NCBI GenBank assembly: GCA_027624795.1
Contig: JAQBTX010000003.1
Coordinates: 1 to 39,544 of the forward strand
Length of the DNA: 39,544 nt
Reading direction: 5' to 3'
From: a bacterium
Lineage (GTDB): Bacteria; Patescibacteriota; Microgenomatia; UBA1406; GWC2-37-13
Positions 7,699 through 19,024 of the stretch are shown here, in pieces. The position numbers were made by a program, and so were the translations under genes. Every line of letters begins with the position of its first letter. Positions within the stretch are counted from its first letter, which is position 1. The notes under the pieces were generated by a model. It saw only the letters and a list, made by a program, of their open reading frames with translations. It did not search any database and was not told where the DNA came from.

Positions 7699-9177
7699 CT
7701 ATACCTTCTCGGTCACCTTATATTCTATCTTCTTGCCAAACAAGAGGCGCGTATGAGCGTCAAGTGCAGGCAAAGCAGACAGGACAAACGAAACAATAGG
7801 CAACAAATACCATTGTATCAAAATCAGCGGGAAGCTAAACGCGTGTGTTTTCTGATTTAATTTATTGCGTAATTTAATATCTAAGTGCGTGTACAAGATG
7901 AGCATGGTTGTTGCTAAGGTAAGTAAGAATCCCGTGAGTCGTGGCAACAGAAACCCAAGTACGGTTCGCTTAAAGGTCGGGTTTATGATGGGTGGTATCC
8001 ATCCACTCACCGTGAGTATAAAGAATGATACGGGCCAGAGTAAGTGTGTTTCTACTAAATATGAAAATCTACGCAGTTTAACCTTCCAGGGAATGTGCGG
8101 CGTGATAAACATATTATTCCAAAAGTATGATATGTCAGTCACTCCCCAAGCCCAACGTTTTTCTTGCTCATAGCGATTTACAAAAGTTTTCCCTATGCTT
8201 CCCGAATATACCGCATCACCATTCACGATCGTATATAATGGAATTGTTTTTACCTTCTCGCCCAGCTTAAAAAATGCTTGATAATATATATGCCAGTCCT
8301 CAGGAATAATATCAACATCCCAATAATCTACTTGTTTCAAGAGCCATAAATTTGTTGAATAGGTAGATATATGAATGAGATTGTTTGTTTGCGAAAGGAA
8401 AGATAAGCGCATAAGTGAAGAGAGTGTTGATTGTATACGCACAAAAAAGGGAAGCTGCCAGAAGTTATTGTACAAAAGGACGGGTGCCCAATAAAAATGG
8501 AAATCACGATCCGTATCGCGTAAGAATTCAAACGACATGTAAGAAACATAATTGGCCGGCAATATACTATCAGCATCGCATACCGTTATAATCGTATCCT
8601 TTTGTTCATAATGATTTTTCTCACAATACGCTTCTATCTGACGTGCGGCAAAGGTTTGATTACTTGCTTTACCAGGAACTTCTCCTTCTTTAAGGACATG
8701 ATATACGGCAATGATTTCTTTAAAATGCTCACTCCATCGTTCTCGAAGTATTCGTTCTTTTTCAAGAGCTTCTGTTTCTCGCTCTTCAAAAGCAATTACT
8801 AAATGCAACGTTTTGTAGGGGTAATCTTGTTTTGCCAATGCGCCAATTGTGTCGTTAAGCTTATGGAGCGGTTCTTTGTAATTGGGAATAATGATAAAGT
8901 GTTGAAGGTTTGGTGCATGATCAAGCGTTTGTACTGTTTTATAAAACGGAGTATCTTGAAATGCTTTGATAAGTGAGTATGAAAGAACAGCATAGTACGC
9001 GGTCGTGAATGTTTTAATTAAAAAATACAGATCAAACGCAATGATAAAGTAAGCGACAACTGCGGGATGAAATGGAGAGAGCCAAACCGGCATAAGAATG
9101 ATGAGCCATGCCAAAAAAGGAACTAACATTTCACCAAAACGATGAAAATACTTTGATCTGACAATACGTTCGGTCAT
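7699..9177 (-). CDS. Glycosyltransferase family 2-like membrane protein
   Basis: 'HFIIIPNYKEPLHKLNDTIGALAKQDYPYKTLHLVIAFEERE...VCDADSILP...EDWHIYYQAFFKLG', multiple TM. Start set at MTERIVRSKYF; TATAAT lies 7 nt before the ATG. Confidence 0.82.
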   Translation of the reverse strand: MTERIVRSKYFHRFGEMLVPFLAWLIILMPVWLSPFHPAVVAYFIIAFDLYFLIKTFTTAYYAVLSYSLIKAFQDTPFYKTVQTLDHAPNLQHFIIIPNYKEPLHKLNDTIGALAKQDYPYKTLHLVIAFEERETEALEKERILRERWSEHFKEIIAVYHVLKEGEVPGKASNQTFAARQIEAYCEKNHYEQKDTIITVCDADSILPANYVSYMSFEFLRDTDRDFHFYWAPVLLYNNFWQLPFFVRIQSTLSSLMRLSFLSQTNNLIHISTYSTNLWLLKQVDYWDVDIIPEDWHIYYQAFFKLGEKVKTIPLYTIVNGDAVYSGSIGKTFVNRYEQEKRWAWGVTDISYFWNNMFITPHIPWKVKLRRFSYLVETHLLWPVSFFILTVSGWIPPIINPTFKRTVLGFLLPRLTGFLLTLATTMLILYTHLDIKLRNKLNQKTHAFSFPLILIQWYLLPIVSFVLSALPALDAHTRLLFGKKIEYKVTEKV

Positions 9178-9235
9178 ACTGTTTATTATACAGTGAAGAA
9201 CGTTGTGATAAAAGTCCATTATTATGAACCCATGT

Positions 9236-9279
9236 CTTATAGTAAAAGGGTCTGTCCCGAAAATCGGGACAGACCCTAA
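9236..9279. repeat. REP-like element upstream of RAYT; two half-copies inverted to give a perfect 14-bp hairpin
   Basis: 'tatagtaaaAGGGTCTGTCCCGAaaaTCGGGACAGACCCTaat'. Shares 'atagtaaaagggtctgtcccga' with 10039-10083. Confidence 0.9.
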
Positions 9280-9321
9280 TATGACCCTCAAAATAATATT
9301 GATATATGTATGAGTATATGA

Positions 9322-10023
9322 TTGAATAAATGTATGCCATGTAAAAATAGGGTCAAACAACTTGCAGAAGGAGCGTACTATCATGCATATAATCGGGGTT
9401 ACCATCGTCAGCAGGTATTTCTCAATGAACACGATTATCATACCTTTATACATATTCTTAAAAAATACCTCGACCCAGATTTTCGTGAAACTAAATTCCT
9501 TCCCAATGGAGAAGCTGTTCAAATAGCCGTAAATAAGCCTTTGTATGAAAAAGTGGAATTGCACTCCTATTGTCTCATGCCTAATCACTTCCATCTTTTA
9601 GTAAAACAGATTTCTAAAGATGGTATGTCTCGACTAATCAATGTAGTATGTTCTCAATATTCGACCTACTTTAATAATAAATACGAACGTGAAGGGACGA
9701 TATGGCAGGGGACCTATAAGGCAGTAATAGTGAAAACAGAAGAGCAGTATCTTCATTTAAGCAGATATATTCACCTGAATCCATTTCCTATTTTACATAA
9801 ACTAGAAGAATATCCCTACTCGAGCTATCCAACGTTTATAGGAAAAAAGAAATTTTCCCATTGGTTTAAACCAGAAGGTATTTTGCATTCCTTTACTTCG
9901 AAATATAAAGACACCGGAGCATCATATCAGAGATTTGTTGAAGGATACCACCAACTTCACGAAGACGAGCGTAGGAAAGAGGAAGAATTAATCCAGCCGC
10001 TCATATTAGATGAAAAAACATGA
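9322..10023 (+). CDS. REP-associated tyrosine transposase (RAYT; Y1/IS200-like, HUH family)
   Basis: 'GAYYHAYNRGYHRQQVFL...LHSYCLMPNHFHLLVKQ...REGTIWQGTYKAVIVKTEEQYLHLSRYIHLNP'. HUH signature HFH and conserved Y/HLNP region. Start may be the TTG at 9322 or the ATG at 9334. Confidence 0.93.
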   Translation: MNKCMPCKNRVKQLAEGAYYHAYNRGYHRQQVFLNEHDYHTFIHILKKYLDPDFRETKFLPNGEAVQIAVNKPLYEKVELHSYCLMPNHFHLLVKQISKDGMSRLINVVCSQYSTYFNNKYEREGTIWQGTYKAVIVKTEEQYLHLSRYIHLNPFPILHKLEEYPYSSYPTFIGKKKFSHWFKPEGILHSFTSKYKDTGASYQRFVEGYHQLHEDERRKEEELIQPLILDEKT

Positions 10024-10038
10024 GAATAAAACAAAAAG

Positions 10039-10083
10039 TCTCATAGTAAAAGGGTCTGTCCCGATTACTATAGACATTTTTGT
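10039..10083 (+). repeat. REP-like hairpin element downstream of RAYT
   Basis: 'tctcATAGTAAaaGGGtctgtCCCgaTTACTATagacatttttgt'. Exact 45-nt match in reverse orientation at 22542-22586. Confidence 0.95.
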
Positions 10084-10138
10084 GTTATACAACCAGATGG
10101 GAGGAACTCCGATTAGTGAAATGATATGATGAATATAT

Positions 10139-10630
10139 ATGCTAACACTCATCAAGCGGGAACCCATTTGGGAGTACCTTTCTACTACTCAAAAAGATCT
10201 TATTCAAGAAGGGAATTTCCTCATGAGCATGGTCAAGCCTCATCAGTTTAAAGATTATTCATTTTTAGTCTTCCCTTTCGCTAAAGTATTTGAAGGGTAC
10301 TTAAAACAACTCTTTCTCGATGTCGGGTTTATTACCCATCAAGACTATATTTCTGACCATTTTCGCATTGGTAAATACCTTTCTCCCCATATGGTGCTCC
10401 GGCTTGAAAAGCACTCGGTATTTGCGCAGATCCGCGATGCTTCAACCATCGATTTAGCCACAAAACTATGGACAATCTGGAAAAGAGGAAGAAACGAAAT
10501 CATCCATTATTACCCTCATAATTTGAGAAGCATTTCCTACCTTGAAGCCAAAGAAATGAACGAAGACATCCTGCACGCAATGATTGAGTCATATGAGGGT
10601 TTAAAAGTTTCTGCCAAAGGCGGTAATTAG
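10139..10630 (+). CDS. Hypothetical protein, RnlA/LsoA DBD-like or HEPN-like
   Basis: 'FLVFPFAKVFEGYLKQLFLDVGFI...IGKYLSP...LWTIWKRGRNEIIHYYPHNLRSISYLEAKEMNEDIL'; contains RNxxxH (RNEIIH). Family call is from pattern recognition only. Confidence 0.45.
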   Translation: MLTLIKREPIWEYLSTTQKDLIQEGNFLMSMVKPHQFKDYSFLVFPFAKVFEGYLKQLFLDVGFITHQDYISDHFRIGKYLSPHMVLRLEKHSVFAQIRDASTIDLATKLWTIWKRGRNEIIHYYPHNLRSISYLEAKEMNEDILHAMIESYEGLKVSAKGGN

Positions 10631-10634
10631 TTTT

Positions 10635-13208
10635 ATGACAGGCTTAACATCACATCATGCCCGTGAGCTTCTGAAGCAACATGGACCCAATAGTATTGTA
10701 GAAAAATCTCATCGCTCTATCATACATGTACTAGCTGAGCAGTTTATGAATTTCCTTACTATTCTTCTCGTTATAGCAGCGTTCCTTTCTTTTTTTATTG
10801 GTGAAACAGTAGATGGCGCACTCATTCTCACTATTCTCATATTAAATGCAACTTTTGGCTTATATCAGGAGTATAAAGCTGAATCTGCAATCGCTGCGCT
10901 TAAGAAAATGACCGTGAGTATGGTGCGCGTTATACGAGATGGGAAAGAACAACAAATTGAGAATGTACAACTGGTGCCCGGAGACATAGTCATTCTCGCA
11001 GAAGGAGATAAAGTACCTGCAGATGCAACAGTCACTGATGTACATGCCCTTGAGGTAAATGAAGCATCGCTAACGGGCGAGTCGGTTCCTGTGAGTAAGG
11101 TATCACAAGACCAGATATACATGGGAACCATCGTGACCAAAGGCCGTGCTATAGCCCATATAACCCACACCGGAATGGAAACTAAATTTGGCATTATAGC
11201 AGACAAGCTTACGCGAGTGCAAAAAATTGAAACACCACTTCAAAAGAAGATTACCAAATTATCGGAATTAATTGGGATTGTAGGTATCGTGTTGTCATTT
11301 ATGGTATTTGTACTGTCATCCCTCCAGGGAAATGGATATTTACCTTCATTTCTTTTGGCCATATCTCTTGCCGTTGCCTTAGTTCCTGAAGGCCTTCCAG
11401 CAGTGATGACTATCATTTTATCTATGGGAGTAAAGCGTATGGCAGCACGAGGCGCAATAGTGCGCAAGCTAACGGCCATAGAAGCGCTAGGGAGCACTAC
11501 GCTTATCGCAACCGATAAAACGGGAACGCTTACGCAAAATAACATGCATGTCAATGAGATATGGTTTCATAACAAGCTTGTGAAACCAACAGAATTACCC
11601 AAACAGTCATCAGTAGACTCAGTGTTACTTCTGACTGATGGAGTTGTCTGCTCGACTGCATCATTAGTAATTCAGCATGACAGTGAGAAATGTGAGATAT
11701 TGGGTGATCCAACCGAAGGAGCACTTTTGTGTTTGGCTAAAAATCACGGAATTGATGTGATTCAAATGCGAAGCGAATGGAAACTTACAGATGAAATCGC
11801 ATTCAATTCTCTCACTAAACGCATGAGTGTTGTTGTTACCAAAGATGAGCCTGTTCTTTTTTCCAAAGGAGCACCTGAATCATTACTTGCCATTTGTTCT
11901 CACATACAAGTAGGTTCAAATGTACGAAAGATTACCAAAGAAGATCAAAGCGAGATCCATGATCAACTTACTTCCTGGGCAAAAGATGGACTCAGAGTAC
12001 TTGCCATGGGATATAAAAATGACCCAGATGACCATCTCATAAAGCGCCTCAAGCACCGAAACGAGCACGGCGATGGGGGATTAGCACCTTTGTCAGATGG
12101 CTTGGTATTTATCGGCATGACTGCATTAGAAGATCCACCACGAAGTGAGGTGCCAGATGCCATAGCGCGTGCCAAAAAGGCAGGAATAACCGTAGTTATG
12201 ATCACCGGAGATAATGAAAAAACCGCAGAAAACATCGGTACTCGTGTGGGCTTATTAAAAAAAGGAGACATCATATTAAAAGGAGAACAGATCGATACGA
12301 TGAGCGATAAAGAACTCATGGCTATGCTTCCCCATGTGCGTATATTTGCCCGTGCTACTCCGTTTCACAAGAGTAGAATCGTATCACTTTATCAACAAAT
12401 GGGAGAAGTAGTCACCGTCACAGGCGATGGCGTAAATGACGCCATCGCACTTAAGCAAGCTAATGTGGGTGTAGCCATGGGACTTGTCGGCACCGATGTC
12501 GCACGAGAAACTGCCGATATAATCATAACGGACGATAACTTTGCAACCATTGTAAATGCCATAGAAGAGGGGAGAAATATTGCACTCAGACTCAATAATT
12601 CCATAAAATACCTTCTCACTGGTAACTTGTCTGAAGGACTTGCACTCTTGGGGGGGTTGGCCTTGGGAATGCCACCGATTCTCCTTCCCATTCAGCTTCT
12701 TTACATCAATCTCATCTCTGATGGTTTGCCGGCTCTTGCCTTTGCATTTTCACCTCAATCTTCGCACGTTATGAGTCATAAACCCCAAAAGGATTCAGCT
12801 ATACTCCGGTTGAAAGATTATGAATATATTGTTCCTATTGGATTACTTGTAGCATTAATGGTAATAGGAGCATATGTATTTTTTAGCTCATCTCAAATGG
12901 GAGCACAGACTGCAGCATTCACCGTGCTTGCACTCATTCAAGCAGTAATATTTGCTGACATATGGCTTAGACAACACAAGCAATCCCAATCTCCACACAC
13001 GTATATATCAGCTATGTTTGTCTTTGCAGTTGGGATTCCGATCATATTCCAGTATGCACTGGTGCGTATACCATTTATAGCAGAAGCATTTCACATCCAT
13101 GTATTATCTATCAGACGTTTTGTAGGGTATATTGCGTACTCTGGATTGCTCTATGTACTCTTATGGATCTATAGAGGTTATCGGTCGATGGCTGCAACTA
13201 AGCGTTGA
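10635..13208 (+). CDS. Cation-transporting P-type ATPase (Ca2+-ATPase-like, P2)
   Basis: Phosphorylation motif 'DKTGTLTQN', 'LTGESVPV', 'MITGDN', 'VTGDGVNDAIALKQANVGVAMG'. Confidence 0.95.
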   Translation: MTGLTSHHARELLKQHGPNSIVEKSHRSIIHVLAEQFMNFLTILLVIAAFLSFFIGETVDGALILTILILNATFGLYQEYKAESAIAALKKMTVSMVRVIRDGKEQQIENVQLVPGDIVILAEGDKVPADATVTDVHALEVNEASLTGESVPVSKVSQDQIYMGTIVTKGRAIAHITHTGMETKFGIIADKLTRVQKIETPLQKKITKLSELIGIVGIVLSFMVFVLSSLQGNGYLPSFLLAISLAVALVPEGLPAVMTIILSMGVKRMAARGAIVRKLTAIEALGSTTLIATDKTGTLTQNNMHVNEIWFHNKLVKPTELPKQSSVDSVLLLTDGVVCSTASLVIQHDSEKCEILGDPTEGALLCLAKNHGIDVIQMRSEWKLTDEIAFNSLTKRMSVVVTKDEPVLFSKGAPESLLAICSHIQVGSNVRKITKEDQSEIHDQLTSWAKDGLRVLAMGYKNDPDDHLIKRLKHRNEHGDGGLAPLSDGLVFIGMTALEDPPRSEVPDAIARAKKAGITVVMITGDNEKTAENIGTRVGLLKKGDIILKGEQIDTMSDKELMAMLPHVRIFARATPFHKSRIVSLYQQMGEVVTVTGDGVNDAIALKQANVGVAMGLVGTDVARETADIIITDDNFATIVNAIEEGRNIALRLNNSIKYLLTGNLSEGLALLGGLALGMPPILLPIQLLYINLISDGLPALAFAFSPQSSHVMSHKPQKDSAILRLKDYEYIVPIGLLVALMVIGAYVFFSSSQMGAQTAAFTVLALIQAVIFADIWLRQHKQSQSPHTYISAMFVFAVGIPIIFQYALVRIPFIAEAFHIHVLSIRRFVGYIAYSGLLYVLLWIYRGYRSMAATKR

Positions 13209-14437
13209 ATAGCAACAATATATGCTGCGGTGCGCAGTGATACCTTATGCTTCTTATGGGCACCCCACACTTCATCTGTTGCTTGGGTCATATAGGTATG
13301 AAGTTCTCGACGGTAGTGTTCTATAGTCCACGTTTGACCTTTCATATTTTGTTCCCATTCAAAGTAAGAACCAGTAACACCACCAGAGTTTGCCAAAATA
13401 TCGGGTATTACCATACATCCATTGTCGTCCAATATTTGGGCAGCTTCTTTAGTTGTGGGCCCATTGGCCATTTCGAGAATAATGTTGGCCTTGATGTTAT
13501 GGACATTGACTTTACTTATCACATGTTCAAGCGCAGCAGGAACCAATATGTCTACATCTAGCTCAAGAATCTCATCATTCGTAATCCTCTTTCCCAGTTT
13601 GTCTGAGATGCTTTTATTCTCTTTTTTATCTGCCATTACTTTTTCTGGGTCTAACGCTTGAGCAGTAATACCACCTTTTGAATCAGATACCGCAACAATA
13701 TGAAACATTGGCTGATCATCAGACGTTCGCGCTTTATATAAATATTGAGCCAGAAAATATCCTACATTTCCAAACCCTTGTATAGCTACCGTCAGAGGAT
13801 AGGTCAGCTCGCCTTCTTTTTTTAATAATATATTTTTAAGTACTGTTGCGCCACCTAAGCCCGTAGCTTCTTCACGACCCTCACTGCCGCCGTAACTTAC
13901 GGGTTTTCCCGTGACAACTGCTCTGAGTGTAGAGGACTCATCTGAAGTCATGCCTACCACGCGCGCATATTCATCAGCAATCCACTCCATGATTTGAGCA
14001 GTGGTATTTACGTCTGGGGCTGGTACATCTATGGTTGGACCAATCACATGTGCAATCCGCCTTACAAATGATCTCGTGAGTCGTTCTAATTCACCCGGGC
14101 TTAACGATTTAGGATCTACTTGTATACCACCTTTTCCTCCGCCAAACGGTACATTTACCACCGCATTTTTCACCATCATCCAAAATGCGAGTGCCTGAGC
14201 TTCATCTTCATTCACCTGTGGGTGATAACGGAGACCACCTTTATAGGGGCCCAAGAGGGAATTGTGTTGCATGCGGTAGCCATGAAACAATTTCCGGGTT
14301 CCATCATCCATGGTGACGGGAATCGATACGCTTAATTTTCTCTCAGCGGTTGTAAGAACAGCGAGAACGTCTTCTGGGGTTTTTATGTATTTTGAAGCTT
14401 CGCGCAGTTGCTCAGTCGCTTCTTTAAATATATTCAT
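13178..14437 (-). CDS. gdhA: Glu/Leu/Phe/Val dehydrogenase (glutamate dehydrogenase)
   Basis: 'GPYKGGLRYHPQVNEDEAQALAFWMMVKNAVVNVPFGGGKGGIQVDPK...ILEMANGPTTKEA...ILANSGGVTGSYFEW'. Confidence 0.95.
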   Translation of the reverse strand: MNIFKEATEQLREASKYIKTPEDVLAVLTTAERKLSVSIPVTMDDGTRKLFHGYRMQHNSLLGPYKGGLRYHPQVNEDEAQALAFWMMVKNAVVNVPFGGGKGGIQVDPKSLSPGELERLTRSFVRRIAHVIGPTIDVPAPDVNTTAQIMEWIADEYARVVGMTSDESSTLRAVVTGKPVSYGGSEGREEATGLGGATVLKNILLKKEGELTYPLTVAIQGFGNVGYFLAQYLYKARTSDDQPMFHIVAVSDSKGGITAQALDPEKVMADKKENKSISDKLGKRITNDEILELDVDILVPAALEHVISKVNVHNIKANIILEMANGPTTKEAAQILDDNGCMVIPDILANSGGVTGSYFEWEQNMKGQTWTIEHYRRELHTYMTQATDEVWGAHKKHKVSLRTAAYIVAIQRLVAAIDR

Positions 14438-14453
14438 ATATCTTCATACAGTA

Positions 14454-14831
14454 TCATATATTTTTTTTCTTTTCAAGTGGTTTACTTGTTTGCTTGTCTG
14501 GTTGCATTATTTCATCGGGTCTGAGTAAGTTGTGAATCATTGATTTTGCTTCTTTTTCTTGAACATCTATTAAAATAATGACTTGATCATGCGATACTTG
14601 TAGAATTGCCTGATTAATATGAATTGAAGTCTTATGGTGATCGGGAGTTTGAATATCAATGTGGGTATCAATCATCGACATAAAAAAGCTGTGCTCAGGG
14701 AGAATATCAAACTCTCCAACCGGATTTCTACATGATACGGTGATGGCTTCACCTTGGAATAAGGTTTTATCTGGGGACATAACAAGCACTTTTAGAACTT
14801 CAGGAAGATTTTTCTTATCAACATTATCCAT
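14454..14831 (-). CDS. atpC: F1 ATPase epsilon subunit
   Basis: 'LKVLVMSPDKTLFQGEAITVSCRNPVGEFDILPEHSFFMSMI'; follows beta. Confidence 0.85.
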   Translation of the reverse strand: MDNVDKKNLPEVLKVLVMSPDKTLFQGEAITVSCRNPVGEFDILPEHSFFMSMIDTHIDIQTPDHHKTSIHINQAILQVSHDQVIILIDVQEKEAKSMIHNLLRPDEIMQPDKQTSKPLEKKKNI

Positions 14832-14833
14832 GA

Positions 14834-16216
<1,383 letters not shown>

Positions 16217-17080
16217 TTATGTATTTATTATTCCATACATTCCGGTCATTCTGTTCATTTGTTTATTTTGCTCTTCTGCTGTTTTCATTTTTCTCATGGT
16301 TCGATCGAGCACTTTTGATTGCTCTTTCACATTACCCAGGAGCGATTCCATGGCTTTTATACGAGATGCATGACGGGCTAATTGAGAGTCGAAAAGGGAT
16401 TGACGAACTAACGATATCGTTACGGTGTCATTTAAAAAGGAGGCGATTTCTTCACCGGATGGCTCAAATGCATAGCGAGGAACATTTTTCTTGTTTCCTT
16501 CAGCTTTTGCTCGCTCTTTTTCCTGGGTAAGAAGTGTATCAATACTCATTATCTCCGAACGTGTGGGTTCTTGTGTAAGAACCGTTTTAAACTGGGCATA
16601 GTACACATATACCTTTTTATAGGTTAATAACAATTGAATAAGCTTTACGATGTGTTTGTACTCAAAGTCACTGTCGGGAATATCAAAGTACTCAAATTCA
16701 GCATTACTATCTTGCTCGGCCAAATACTCTTTTCCCACACTTCCAATTAATATAATGTCGCTCTGTTGATCAACATCTTGCATAAAAAATCTGAATGTCT
16801 GGCGCAAGATATCACCATGAAAGCGCGCATTTGCAGTAATGAGTACGCGCGCGGTATCTTTAGTCGTATGACTGATTGACGCTATATTTTTTAAATACGG
16901 GTAGGAATAACGAAGCGACATATAAATAGTGGTCAGCTTTTGCGCAAACAAGTGAGCGTGCAAAATACCACCGCGGGTATTTTGCATCCGCATAACCGCA
17001 ATTTCCTGATATGCTGTTGCAATGGTTTTGAGCGTATCTAGAAGGAGAATATCGCTTATGATGTTATTTTTGTTGCGCAT
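16217..17080 (-). CDS. atpG: F1 ATPase gamma subunit (divergent)
   Basis: Position between alpha and beta. N-terminal 'TLKTIATAYQEIAVMRMQNTR' and C-terminal 'RQSLFDSQLARHASRIKAMESLLGN' match gamma ends. Confidence 0.8.
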   Translation of the reverse strand: MRNKNNIISDILLLDTLKTIATAYQEIAVMRMQNTRGGILHAHLFAQKLTTIYMSLRYSYPYLKNIASISHTTKDTARVLITANARFHGDILRQTFRFFMQDVDQQSDIILIGSVGKEYLAEQDSNAEFEYFDIPDSDFEYKHIVKLIQLLLTYKKVYVYYAQFKTVLTQEPTRSEIMSIDTLLTQEKERAKAEGNKKNVPRYAFEPSGEEIASFLNDTVTISLVRQSLFDSQLARHASRIKAMESLLGNVKEQSKVLDRTMRKMKTAEEQNKQMNRMTGMYGIINT

Positions 17081-18531
17081 AGACTTGCTATAGTGGTATC
17101 CTTTTTCAGGGCCAATAAATAATCAGATAACGATTCAGAAGAAACAAGTTTTTGAATCAGTTCGCGCCCAGAGGGGATCTCATAATGATCCATGAGCTTT
17201 TTTAGGAGGGTCGAATATTCGGTAGTATTGGAAAGGGGGGTAAGGTTAAGCCAAATAATCCCAAATAAGATGACCTGTACATCACGTGGTATGATGGTGC
17301 GCTCTTGGCGTATCATAAGTTGTAACGCTTCTCCTTTTTGAAGAATGAGAACTGATTCTCCGGACAACTCGTTCCCTAAATGTGAAATACCTTGAATTTT
17401 GGTATATTGGCTCAAAATCGAGAGTATTTCTACACTAATGCTTCGCAGAAGTTTTGATTGAGTCTGTCTTCCTACCCGGGTTACCGAAAGGGGAATATTG
17501 ATAGCTGGTCGATACCCCTTGTTATAAATGTCTACATCAAATAATATATGCCCATCAGTCATACCCATAAGATTCGTTGCTATATATCCACTAATATCTC
17601 CCTCCACGGTGGTTGCTATGGGGAAGCAGGTTATAGAAGCGCTTTTATTGTTTGGTAGTTTTATATTACCAGCACGTTCCAATAACTGAGCATGGGTAAA
17701 AAAGATATCTCCAGGGTACGAATCTCTTCCAGGGAAACGCTGACTTAATAATGATATTTCTCGGTATGCTTGACCATGGATGGAAAGATCATCCATAATC
17801 ATAATTACATCTTGACCTTTATCTCGGAAATACTCAGCTACTGTCATAGCGGTATAGGGAGTGAGATAGATCATACTTGATATATCCGATGAAGTTGATG
17901 CCACTATGACCATATTTGGTAATACTCCCTGTTTATAAAATTGTGCCATAATTTGTTTGATTTCACTGCGCCGTTTACCAATGGCTGCATATATACCTAC
18001 CGTTCCTTCACGCTGAATTTGGTTAATAAGGATCGAAAGTAATACTGATGTTTTTCCGGTTTTCACATCACCGAGGACTAGTTCACGCTGACCCTTACCT
18101 AAAGGAAGCAAGAGGTCTGTTATGGTGATGCCTGTTTGAAGTGATTCAGTTATGCGTGCCCGATCATTTACCCCTGGAGCAGGTCGGAATATCTCACGCG
18201 TTTCAGTAAGATTTATCGTCGAATTCGCCGATGCTACATTTCCCAATGCATCAATGGTTTGTCCGCGGAGCCCGTCTCCCACATTAATACTTACTTGGCT
18301 TGTGGTTCGTGTGGCATGTGTGCCCAAAGGAATGGGTTCATGAGTAAACACCAGTGCATGCACTCGATCTAGTTCAATATCCATGATCATGCCAGACATA
18401 CCATTTTCAAATACGATTATTTCGCGTGGCTTTACATAAGGGAGTCCATCGATATACACGAGTGGGTGCTTGGATTCTATAACCGTACCATATACCCCGG
18501 TTTCCTGCATATATTCGTCATATGTTTTCAT
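17056..18531 (-). CDS. atpA: F1 ATPase alpha subunit
   Basis: 'LPLGKGQRELVLGDVKTGKTSVLLSILINQ', 'DVIMIMDDLSIHGQAYREISLL...RFPGRDSYPGDIFFTHAQLLERAG'. Confidence 0.95.
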   Translation of the reverse strand: MKTYDEYMQETGVYGTVIESKHPLVYIDGLPYVKPREIIVFENGMSGMIMDIELDRVHALVFTHEPIPLGTHATRTTSQVSINVGDGLRGQTIDALGNVASANSTINLTETREIFRPAPGVNDRARITESLQTGITITDLLLPLGKGQRELVLGDVKTGKTSVLLSILINQIQREGTVGIYAAIGKRRSEIKQIMAQFYKQGVLPNMVIVASTSSDISSMIYLTPYTAMTVAEYFRDKGQDVIMIMDDLSIHGQAYREISLLSQRFPGRDSYPGDIFFTHAQLLERAGNIKLPNNKSASITCFPIATTVEGDISGYIATNLMGMTDGHILFDVDIYNKGYRPAINIPLSVTRVGRQTQSKLLRSISVEILSILSQYTKIQGISHLGNELSGESVLILQKGEALQLMIRQERTIIPRDVQVILFGIIWLNLTPLSNTTEYSTLLKKLMDHYEIPSGRELIQKLVSSESLSDYLLALKKDTTIASLCATKITS

Positions 18532-18538
18532 AGGTTTG

Positions 18539-19024
18539 TTAACTTGGTCGCGTTTGTGGTAATGTGGCGTTTAAGTATTTATTGAGAGTAAAATCCTGCA
18601 TATTTCCTTCAAATCCTATGATTGCCCCAGCCAGAACATGTTTATCTATAACAATATCCAGTAAAACAGGTACTTGAGTTACATCACGCCACCAGGCAGC
18701 AATCTGTTTGAGTTGGGCATAAGTAGGAGTAAAGGCTAATTTAAGTTCCAAAACGGGAAGCGCCTTCAAGGTATCGATAAGTTCTTGATAAAATGCTTTG
18801 GCTGTTTCAGCTTTACTAAGCTCAATATTTTCATGTTTTACAATGTGTAATATGGCGTCAACAAAGGTAAAAGGGAGCGACATGTTTAGCTCACTGAGAG
18901 AATTTTTTACCATATCATACTGCGCATCTATAGCTTTTTGCAGTGCAACTACCATAGTATCGCGTTGATACACGGTATAGAGTTCATCATGAAGCACTTG
19001 GTATCGATCATTGGGTTGGTTCAT
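18539..19024 (-). CDS. atpH: F-type ATPase delta subunit
   Basis: C-terminal 'DKHVLAGAIIGFEGNMQDFTLNKYLNAL'-like delta signature and operon position. ATG chosen at 19024 (MNQPNDRY), overlapping the upstream gene. Confidence 0.7.
   Translation of the reverse strand: MNQPNDRYQVLHDELYTVYQRDTMVVALQKAIDAQYDMVKNSLSELNMSLPFTFVDAILHIVKHENIELSKAETAKAFYQELIDTLKALPVLELKLAFTPTYAQLKQIAAWWRDVTQVPVLLDIVIDKHVLAGAIIGFEGNMQDFTLNKYLNATLPQTRPS

Noticed and set aside
9178-9594. 139-aa N-terminal extension of the GT2 ORF, overlapping the REP and RAYT start
   Set aside because: Runs through non-coding repeat sequence. A plausible start with TATAAT 7 nt upstream is at 9177.
10860-12691. Several antisense ORFs (61-118 aa) within the P-type ATPase gene
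   Set aside because: Compositional shadow ORFs opposite a strongly conserved coding region; no recognisable domain.
13178-13208. 31-bp tail-to-tail overlap of P-type ATPase and GDH genes
   Set aside because: Real, but short convergent overlaps are common in compact genomes.
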